From CAYUNA01 sp047629355 (GTDB lineage Bacteria > Bacteroidota > Bacteroidia > Chitinophagales > Saprospiraceae), in NCBI GenBank assembly GCA_047629355.1, contig JBLHWU010000333.1, positions 1-5,240 on the forward strand: a stretch of 5,240 nucleotides of DNA. Reading direction: 5' to 3'. Below, piece by piece: positions 1 through 5,240 of the stretch. The first letter of the stretch is position 1. Every line of letters begins with the position of its first letter. Under the pieces are notes generated by a model. That model did no database searches. It saw only the letters and a program-made list of their open reading frames with translations, and was not told the DNA's origin. The position numbers and the translations under genes are program-made.

Positions 1-102
1 GAAAATCAATAATATTTCAAATTTAAGTCAAAACTGATTATCCACTTTTCAAGAAAACCTGAATGGCATAAACTATTGATTATTAGCGACTTAATTACTT
101 AA
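1..102. other. AT-rich stretch with no supported gene
   Basis: This left-edge segment is clearly richer in A and T than the neighbouring gene and has stops in all plus frames. I see no tRNA-like fold, no repeat array and no convincing promoter. It is best read as intergenic sequence or the remains of a decayed gene. Confidence 0.5.
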
Positions 103-219
103 CAATATGTTTGTAAGAAAACCCTTTTACCAGAAGTGAGTTATGAAACTTATTCTAATCCCGAAGGTTGGCATGGAAAAAGTTGGAAAGATGCGATTTT
201 CCAACTGATGCACAGGTAG
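103..219 (+). pseudogene. Possible tail of a decayed convergent gene
   Basis: A plus-strand open stretch follows a TAA at 100-102 and ends at TAG 217-219. Its last residues read S-Y-E-T-Y-S-N-P-E-G-W-H-G-K-S-W-K-D-A-I-F-Q-L-M-H-R. The mix of Trp, Gly, charged and hydrophobic residues looks more like real protein than most chance frames, but it is only 38 codons and has no ATG start. The stop falls inside the inverted repeat at 211-249, as would suit a convergent gene sharing that hairpin. I do not recognise the product. It may equally be chance. Confidence 0.2.
177..206 (-). terminator. Possible intrinsic terminator of the A2M gene
   Basis: Arms 181-189 (AGTTGGAAA) and 198-206 (TTTCCAACT) are perfectly complementary over 9 bp, with a possible extra G-T pair at 190/197 and a 6-base loop. 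Read on the minus strand, the hairpin is followed at once by four more T (180-177), so with the last stem base the transcript has five U in a row. It lies about 50 bases past the stop and just after the stronger inverted repeat. The stem is only one-third GC, so termination strength is uncertain. Confidence 0.45.
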
Positions 220-249
220 CGGATACCTCCAAGGTATCTGCTACCTGTG
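211..249. terminator. Strong 18-bp inverted repeat just after the stop codon
   Basis: Left arm 211-228 (CACAGGTAGCGGATACCT) pairs with right arm 232-249 (AGGTATCTGCTACCTGTG) across a 3-base loop, 229-231. Seventeen of 18 pairs are Watson-Crick. Position 221/239 is G-U in a plus-strand RNA but C-A in a minus-strand RNA. It begins 7 bases past the TAA of the A2M gene. No T run follows directly on either strand, so it is not a textbook intrinsic terminator. A role in 3' end stability or shared termination between convergent genes is inferred. Confidence 0.55.
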
Positions 250-256
250 ACCTCAT

Positions 257-3200
257 TTACTCCCGCTCCACCTTCACCCTAACCCCCTCCGAATGACTCG
301 AAAACTCCGGCGCATACATACTCTGCACCGTCGTCACCCCATTCGAAAAGTCCCCCGCCAACACCACTCGCAACGGATATTCAAATACATAAGTCCCCTT
401 CGGCAAGCGACTAAAAAAGAAGTTGGTCGAAGCATCGCGCGTACTCTCGTAATAGCCCAAACCATCCTGCCATTTATAGCGACTCATCGCATTAATTGGC
501 TCAAAACCACTCGCTCGCATGTCCTTCATATGGATGTATTCCATGTCTCTATCGACGCGGAGTTCGATGCGGACTTTGAGCTTTTCCCCAGGATTAAGTT
601 GCTCATTATCAATCGTTTGCAATTGCTCGCCTCTATCGCCATCCGTCACTAAAAACAACTGCTTTTTAATCGTCAGCGGCGTTTCCTCAAAGGTTTTTAT
701 TTTATCCAAATCCTCAAAATATTGCCAGTACATCCCGCCCCAAGCAGGGTGTTTGTTTGGATTGGAAACCGTGACAGTCGCCATTGATTTATCCACTTTT
801 TCGCCATCAATACTGGTTTTAAAATAACCCATTCCAGCCTGTGCGGATTGCTGTGCCGTTTTGATTTGTGCGTTCAAATCAGCGGCTGCTTTTGCATCAA
901 AATTAACGTGAACTGGCGCACTTTCGTCCAACCAATTTGCACCCGTAGCCAATAGCGCATACGTCGCTGCGGCGGTTGCTTTCGTCGTTTTCCAATGATT
1001 GGTTTGCTTGTTTTTCAGCAACCAAACTTTCAGGTCATTCACCGACTTCGCATCCTGTGCTACCACATCAAAAACCTCAATCATCAGCGAGTGCGTTTCT
1101 ATCGGCAACTGATACCACCAATAGCCTCGGTTGTATTTCCAATACATACCCATTTCGTCGCTGTTCAACGAGCGTTCGCGCAAAGATTTAACGATGGCAT
1201 TCGCCGTTTTTGGTTGCTCCACACGGAAATTGGCTAAAGCAATCAAACCTTCTTGATACATGCCTTTTTTCGTCCAATATTTATCCGTCTGACCTCGGTA
1301 ATAATCAAATACGCGTTGCGCTTTGCCTTCCAAGGCGATGTATTTTTGACCTTTCGATGGATTCGCATTTCCTTTGTTCGCTTGCGCCGTTTGCTTATTT
1401 AAAAAGAACGACCGAGCGTACAGATAATGAATTTCTAAATTACCTAAATGGTCATCTTCCCACTTCGTTTTGCCTTCTTTTACTCGTTTTTCCAACTCCT
1501 CATATCGCTCCACCATCCGCGCATCAATGTACGAAATGGCATCGCGTACCATGCGCCAAGTCTCCCCATTTTCTGTCACATCCGCCACACCCAATGCATC
1601 CAAATGACCAAACCCTTCCACCAAATATTGCGTAATATACCAGCTATCTCGACCGCCCGGAAACCACGACCAACCGCCATTTGACAACTGCCGTTCCTTC
1701 AATTTCCGAAACGCTACATCTTGCTCGTGACTCATTTTATTCAAGTCAAACAACAGCGCAATATTTTTCTTTTGCTGCTCCTCACTTTGCGCATTCAGCA
1801 CCCACGGCGTTTCTTCCAAAAGGGCAGATTTCAACTCCTGATTTTTACTCAAATTAGAAGCCAACGCTTCTGGTTCATAATCTCTCCATTTTTCAAAAAC
1901 CGCCTTAATCTTCGGTGTCGAATTCGCCACATGCGAAGCCAAGGTATTTGCATAATACCGACTAAAAACCTGCTCCGTACAATCATACGGATATTCCATC
2001 AAATACGGCAAGGCTTGCACCGCATACCAAGCTGGATTCGAAGTAAATTCAACCGTCAATTGATGATGTGACAAACTCTCACTATCCGCATTTTTCAAAC
2101 TCTGCAACGTAAAGGTCTTCGTCGAATTCTCCCGCACCGGCAAAGGCATCGTTTCCGTCACCAACATCCGATTAGACAACACCGGCACAACACTTCGCTC
2201 GGCATCTGAAAAGTCGCCCGCTTGCGCAAAAACCGTATGTTCAATCAAAGAAACTTCACTCACATCAGGCACTTTAAATTTCCAACTCAACAACTGCGAA
2301 GCGCCGGGCTGTAAATCCTTAAAATCTCGCTCCTGCAATAACAATTGCACACCCATCGTCTTCCCTTTTTCAGGAAAAATATCCTCGCCTGTCATCGGAT
2401 TTTTCAATTCCAATTTATACGTACCACTCAATGCTTTATCACTCAAATTCACCACTTTCGCTGTGTATTCAATCAAATCTCGTTCACGGAAAAATCGCGG
2501 TGCATTTGGCATCACCATTAAGTCTTTTTGGGTCACGACTTCATTCGTAGTCGTTCCAAATTTCAAATCTTTCGTATGTGCCAAGCCTAAGAATTTCCAC
2601 TTGGTTAACGCTTCATTCATCGTGAATTTAATCAACACATTCCCTTCTGCATCCGTCATTAGATTGGGGAAGAAAAAGACAGTTTCGTTAAGGTTTGTAC
2701 GGACTTTAATATTAGAAAGGTCGGATTTATTTTCACCGCCTTCCTCTTCTTTTTTACTGGAAACACCCGCAATTTTTGCAGGGACTGCATTTGCAGATAC
2801 TGTTTCCATGTTCGCTATTTCATCTTCAGAAACAACCGAATCTTCCATAGCCATCATATCCCCTTCCATTTCAGGCGCAGGTGCAGAACGCCTTTTATTA
2901 GCCCTTGGAGCCGCACTCATCGCAATATTCCCATAAGACTCATATCTTCTTTGATAAAAAGTAAATCCAAACCAATTCAATCGCTCAAAAACACGCTGTC
3001 CAAGACCACCAGAACTATTATTCCAACCCTGATAAAACCTCGGTCGCGTCGCACTAAATCCCTTTGCTTCCCACCGCATCTGTGAATAATTCATTGGAAA
3101 CAAATTCATATTCCAACTATTTGCCGCAAACTCATCCAAGGACGCATCGTACATCGCCGCAACCATTTCAGCAGCTACTTTTTCGCCTTTCGGTCCTTTG

Positions 3201-5240
3201 ATTTTCAGTGTCCATTCTTCGGCTTGTCCTGGCCGCAATTTATCACGGAAGGTACTATATTCAATCGTCAAATCTTTATTTTTCCACGGCACTTGCAACG
3301 AATTCGATTGGTTAAAACTACGATTGTGTTGTGCATAGCTGAAATGATAAAAAACATTCCCTCTATCCGCTTCTTGCACGGTGTAATTTTGTTTATTTAA
3401 ATCTTTTACCGTCAGCCACTTTCTGGAAATAATGTCCCCATTTCTTTCCATTTCAAAAAGAATCGGCAAAGATTTTTCTGCTGTTCCAAAATAGATTTCC
3501 GCCGTCTCGTGTGGTTCAAAAACCGACTTTTCTAAATGATGCCAACCGACCGCTGCCACAGGAATATTTTTATTACTTAAATCATAAATCTGGAAGTTCT
3601 TTTTCTTTTCCACTTCCGTACCGAATCGGTCTTTTGTTTTTATCGTCAAAACGTATTGTCCCGTTGTCAATTTGCTTTTTGGCAACAATAGTTCTTTCGC
3701 TTTTTCGGTATCAAACTTTTCATTAAAAACTGTGCGCTCCACTTTCCAATTCTGAATTTCATCTTCTTCTCCAAAAGCAAGGTGTGGAAATACCTTTTTA
3801 AATTGACCTTCCGCAATCATCTGATTATCAGGCTTCGCCCAAAAACGTTTTACAAAAACGGTCTCTGGTACTTTCAATTTTTCAATCAAAACTATCCCCG
3901 TCGCTGCTTCAAACGCTCCATTCAAGTTCAAACTCGAAATCGTCAACCTTTTCAAACTATCCGCATTGAGTTGACTCGCCAACGGCACATCAATTTGCAA
4001 AGCAATCACACCCACTTTCACCTGCTGCGTCCCCGTGTGCGTCTCGCCCGTAATGTCCACCACATCCGCCGAAACGGTATAGATAAACTCTGGCTTTTTG
4101 TCCATCGGCACACTGCGGTCAGGCAATGCCGTAAACTCAATGTCAAACTTTCCTTCTGCGTCCGTCACCGCTTCCCCCGTCGCAATTTGCTGACTTTCCG
4201 AACCCCATGGATTGTAACCACCTCTCCAATACCACCAAGGCATCCACGGAAATCGAACTTCTCGCACAACCCGATATTTCACCGAAGCCCCATCAATATT
4301 ATTGCCTGCAAATGCAACTGCTTTACCCGTCACTTTCACCGTTTCATCCAATTTAAAACTTCCCGTAATTGGCTCAAAATTCACCTCAAATTTTGGACGT
4401 TTATATTCCTCTACTTTGAAGTTTTTTGAACTGCCTCCAATAGAAGACTGAATCGTCATATTTCCCAACAAGCCACCCTGCGGTGCAGTAAAATTACCGT
4501 TGAATGTTCCATATTCATTCGTCTGCAATTCCTGCTTTGCCACCTCCTGGTAATTGGCATCTCGGAAGGTAACGGTCACTTTTTTATTTGCCAAAATCGA
4601 CGGCATTCGCTCCGTATCTGTTTCAATAGCAATACCTTTAAAATACACCGTTTGACTAGGTCGATAAATAGCGCGGTCAAGAAAAAAATGAGTCGTTTGC
4701 TGCTTACGTGGATTGTTGTCGTAACTGTAAGAACTGTAGCGGTCATTCAAATACAAAGAATCCTTTCCCGATTTAAAAAGGACACTATATTGGTTGTTAT
4801 CATACCGATTTTTCTTTTCTAAATCAGGTACTTTTAAAAATCCATTCTCATTACTGACTACCTTTTTTGCATCTTTAGAAACCTCCTCTAAACTATTATT
4901 CGCATTGTAATTTACTTTTGAAAAATAAGCCTCCACGCCTTGCATCGGCTGTCCATTTTCTCGATTAAAAACCGTAAATTCATCTACTCCCGTATTGATG
5001 CGACGATACCAATTTCCGATTTTTGAAATATTCGTAAATGCATAACCCGCGGTCCCGTTTGCTTTTGAAAAATCCGCATTATTCGATACCATCACACAAT
5101 ATTGCCCCAAGGGTAAACCTTCGAGCATCAACTCCGTCGTATGCTGCCGATAATCGCCAATTTGTGGCAAATTATTGGACGTTTTTTGCACCGTTGGCAA
5201 GCCATTCAAATAATTTAAAACTTGGTTGTTGTTATTTCTA
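257..5240 (-). CDS. Alpha-2-macroglobulin family protein with thioester, 5'-partial
   Basis: Likely exported protease inhibitor of the bacterial A2M family: it traps proteases by bait cleavage and thioester coupling. Residues are numbered from the TTG codon at 5209-5207, which is probably an internal Leu, because the frame stays open upstream (reading R-NNNN-QVLNY) to the window edge. The true start, export signal and first MG domains are therefore missing. Visible order: MG-type remainder 1-170; MG2 174-270 (IYRPSQTVYFKG at 181-192, FKVEEYKRPKFEV at 264-276); MG-type beta segments 272-645; a conserved pre-bait segment 646-760 (FRDKLRPGQ, AAMYDASLDEF); probable bait 761-831; A2M domain 835-925 (FFFPNL, ALTKWKFLGLAHTKDLKFG); MG-type segment 926-1055; helical thioester domain about 1057-1430 with CTEQ at 1077-1080 and GGWSWFPGGRDSWYITQY at 1178-1195; C-terminal MG10-like domain about 1535-1650. 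The stop is TAA at 259-257. There is no internal stop or frameshift. Family assignment is firm; protease trapping is inferred from the family. Confidence 0.95.
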   Translation of the reverse strand, partial: RNNNNQVLNYLNGLPTVQKTSNNLPQIGDYRQHTTELMLEGLPLGQYCVMVSNNADFSKANGTAGYAFTNISKIGNWYRRINTGVDEFTVFNRENGQPMQGVEAYFSKVNYNANNSLEEVSKDAKKVVSNENGFLKVPDLEKKNRYDNNQYSVLFKSGKDSLYLNDRYSSYSYDNNPRKQQTTHFFLDRAIYRPSQTVYFKGIAIETDTERMPSILANKKVTVTFRDANYQEVAKQELQTNEYGTFNGNFTAPQGGLLGNMTIQSSIGGSSKNFKVEEYKRPKFEVNFEPITGSFKLDETVKVTGKAVAFAGNNIDGASVKYRVVREVRFPWMPWWYWRGGYNPWGSESQQIATGEAVTDAEGKFDIEFTALPDRSVPMDKKPEFIYTVSADVVDITGETHTGTQQVKVGVIALQIDVPLASQLNADSLKRLTISSLNLNGAFEAATGIVLIEKLKVPETVFVKRFWAKPDNQMIAEGQFKKVFPHLAFGEEDEIQNWKVERTVFNEKFDTEKAKELLLPKSKLTTGQYVLTIKTKDRFGTEVEKKKNFQIYDLSNKNIPVAAVGWHHLEKSVFEPHETAEIYFGTAEKSLPILFEMERNGDIISRKWLTVKDLNKQNYTVQEADRGNVFYHFSYAQHNRSFNQSNSLQVPWKNKDLTIEYSTFRDKLRPGQAEEWTLKIKGPKGEKVAAEMVAAMYDASLDEFAANSWNMNLFPMNYSQMRWEAKGFSATRPRFYQGWNNSSGGLGQRVFERLNWFGFTFYQRRYESYGNIAMSAAPRANKRRSAPAPEMEGDMMAMEDSVVSEDEIANMETVSANAVPAKIAGVSSKKEEEGGENKSDLSNIKVRTNLNETVFFFPNLMTDAEGNVLIKFTMNEALTKWKFLGLAHTKDLKFGTTTNEVVTQKDLMVMPNAPRFFRERDLIEYTAKVVNLSDKALSGTYKLELKNPMTGEDIFPEKGKTMGVQLLLQERDFKDLQPGASQLLSWKFKVPDVSEVSLIEHTVFAQAGDFSDAERSVVPVLSNRMLVTETMPLPVRENSTKTFTLQSLKNADSESLSHHQLTVEFTSNPAWYAVQALPYLMEYPYDCTEQVFSRYYANTLASHVANSTPKIKAVFEKWRDYEPEALASNLSKNQELKSALLEETPWVLNAQSEEQQKKNIALLFDLNKMSHEQDVAFRKLKERQLSNGGWSWFPGGRDSWYITQYLVEGFGHLDALGVADVTENGETWRMVRDAISYIDARMVERYEELEKRVKEGKTKWEDDHLGNLEIHYLYARSFFLNKQTAQANKGNANPSKGQKYIALEGKAQRVFDYYRGQTDKYWTKKGMYQEGLIALANFRVEQPKTANAIVKSLRERSLNSDEMGMYWKYNRGYWWYQLPIETHSLMIEVFDVVAQDAKSVNDLKVWLLKNKQTNHWKTTKATAAATYALLATGANWLDESAPVHVNFDAKAAADLNAQIKTAQQSAQAGMGYFKTSIDGEKVDKSMATVTVSNPNKHPAWGGMYWQYFEDLDKIKTFEETPLTIKKQLFLVTDGDRGEQLQTIDNEQLNPGEKLKVRIELRVDRDMEYIHMKDMRASGFEPINAMSRYKWQDGLGYYESTRDASTNFFFSRLPKGTYVFEYPLRVVLAGDFSNGVTTVQSMYAPEFSSHSEGVRVKVERE
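260..607 (-). other. C-terminal MG10-like domain
   Basis: Residues about 1535-1650 contain N-P-G-E-K-L-K-V-R-I-E-L-R-V-D-R-D-M-E-Y-I, then D-M-R-A-S-G-F-E-P, Y-K-W-Q-D-G-L-G-Y-Y-E-S-T, R-L-P-K-G-T-Y-V-F-E-Y and the closing Y-A-P-E-F-S-S-H-S-E-G. This is the usual C-terminal beta domain of bacterial A2M proteins. In the family it packs against the thioester domain and helps protect the bond before activation. The protein ends V-K-V-E-R-E, right after this domain, so the C-terminus looks complete. Confidence 0.8.
920..2041 (-). other. Thioester (TED) helical domain
   Basis: Residues about 1057-1430 form a mostly helical segment that opens with N-P-A-W-Y-A-V-Q-A-L-P-Y-L and the thioester helix M-E-Y-P-Y-D-C-T-E-Q. 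Further family markers are R-Q-L-S-N-G-G-W-S-W-F-P-G-G-R-D-S-W-Y-I-T (1173-1192), Q-E-G-L-I-A-L-A-N (1319-1327), L-P-I-E-T-H-S-L-M-I-E (1368-1378) and K-T-T-K-A-T-A-A-A-T-Y-A-L-L (1407-1420). These look like the paired helices of the alpha/alpha toroid known from this domain. The toroid shields the thioester until the bait is cut. Edges are judged by eye. Confidence 0.85.
1970..1981 (-). other. Thioester motif Cys-Thr-Glu-Gln
   Basis: The codons TGT-ACG-GAG-CAG, read on the minus strand, give C1077, T1078, E1079 and Q1080, preceded by Y-P-Y-D. In thioester A2M proteins the Cys thiol and the Gln side chain of a CxEQ motif form the internal beta-cysteinyl-gamma-glutamyl bond that captures proteases. 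Both reactive residues are present, so this is not one of the family members that lost the thioester. Bond formation itself cannot be seen from sequence. Confidence 0.9.
2435..2707 (-). other. A2M core domain (PF00207-type)
   Basis: Residues about 835-925 follow the bait. They contain V-R-T-N-L-N-E-T-V-F-F-F-P-N-L, a D-A-E-G-N turn, and the block A-L-T-K-W-K-F-L-G-L-A-H-T-K-D with the conserved Trp. This is the most widely conserved block of the family outside the thioester site, matching the segment that follows the bait region in both animal and bacterial members. Domain edges are approximate. Confidence 0.85.
2717..2929 (-). other. Probable bait region of the A2M protein
   Basis: Residues 761-831 lie between the conserved pre-bait segment (RRYESYGN, ending at 761) and the A2M domain (FFFPNL at 845). 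The stretch has no Trp, Tyr or Phe and is rich in Ala, Pro, Ser, Glu, Asp, Met and Lys, as expected for a disordered linker. Charge is segregated: a basic cluster (R769, K772, R773, R774), then an Ala-Pro run (SAPAP), then an acidic Met-rich segment (780-802), then S-S-K-K-E-E-E-G-G-E (817-826). In A2M proteins the bait sits at this place and is cut by many proteases, which triggers the conformational change. Position and composition are seen directly; the bait role is inferred. Confidence 0.7.
4400..4690 (-). other. MG2 domain of the A2M protein
   Basis: Residues 174-270 carry the classic MG2 opening, D178-R-A-I-Y-R-P-S-Q-T-V-Y-F-K-G192, followed by beta-rich sequence with a Gly/Asn turn (NEYGTFNGNF, 231-240). 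It closes with the SKNFKVEEYKRPKFEV block that leads into the next MG domain. In A2M proteins this domain is part of the macroglobulin ring that forms the cage. It is the clearest N-terminal family marker in the window. Domain edges are judged by eye and may be off by ten residues or so. Confidence 0.85.

Noticed and set aside
106..113. TATGTTTG, matching the Bacteroidota -7 element TAnnTTTG on the plus strand
   Set aside because: There is no TTTG/TTG at the usual upstream spacing (nearest TTG is 76-78, a 27-base spacer) and no intact plus-strand gene downstream.
143..208. Plus-strand ATG frame of 21 codons (M-K-L-I-L-I-P-K-V-G...)
   Set aside because: It is very short, has no supporting context, and overlaps the hairpin at 181-206; chance is the simplest explanation.
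38..800. Shared 12-mer TTATCCACTTTT at 38-49 and 789-800
   Set aside because: It is short, AT-rich, and one copy lies in conserved coding sequence; no flanking similarity suggests a true repeat.
3782..4429. Long plus-strand open frame (215 codons), and shorter ones at 293-652, 519-827, 976-1237, 1210-1684, 1721-2071, 2463-2936 and 3511-3726
   Set aside because: All lie opposite the well-conserved A2M gene. Their translations are rich in Arg, His, Ser, Phe and Ile with no recognisable motif, as expected for antisense shadows.
5207..5209. TTG as the start codon of the A2M protein
   Set aside because: The frame continues upstream to the window edge with family-like sequence, and no signal peptide follows this codon.
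257..5240. The idea that this large protein is a novel defence or toxin system
   Set aside because: Every conserved block (MG2, A2M, CTEQ, thioester domain helices, MG10-like end) fits the known bacterial A2M family, and no other intact gene is present to form a system.

Overview
The window is almost entirely one very large minus-strand gene for a bacterial alpha-2-macroglobulin (A2M) family protein. Its reading frame runs without a stop from the right edge (5240) to a TAA at 257-259. The rest is a 256-base, AT-rich, gene-poor stretch at the left edge. Domain wording and codon content point to the Bacteroidota: the closest remembered matches to the block carrying IYRPSQTVYFKG, the block carrying FRDKLRPGQ, the thioester helix YPYDCTEQ and the C-terminal domain are the A2M proteins of that phylum. 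The order or genus cannot be fixed from this piece.

Layout, right to left (direction of transcription): 5240-4690, remainder of an N-terminal macroglobulin (MG) region whose beginning lies outside the window; 4690-4400, MG2 domain; 4400-2930, further MG-type beta domains; 2929-2717, a low-complexity, charged, aromatic-free stretch that is the likely bait region; 2707-2435, the conserved A2M domain; then another MG-type segment; 2041-920, the helical thioester domain with an intact Cys-Thr-Glu-Gln motif at 1981-1970; 607-260, the C-terminal MG10-like domain. After the stop come two successive inverted repeats (249-211 and 206-181). The second is followed on the minus strand by a short T run, so this is the probable transcription end.

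The protein is inferred to be an exported, envelope-located broad-spectrum protease trap. A protease cuts the bait, the protein changes shape, and the exposed thioester links covalently to the attacker. No second intact gene is visible, so partners and operon structure cannot be judged. The only other coding hint is a weak plus-strand open stretch (103-219) that may be the decayed tail of a convergent gene. I see no evidence here for a previously undescribed system. The window looks like a well-conserved family member with an unusually clean thioester-plus-bait architecture.
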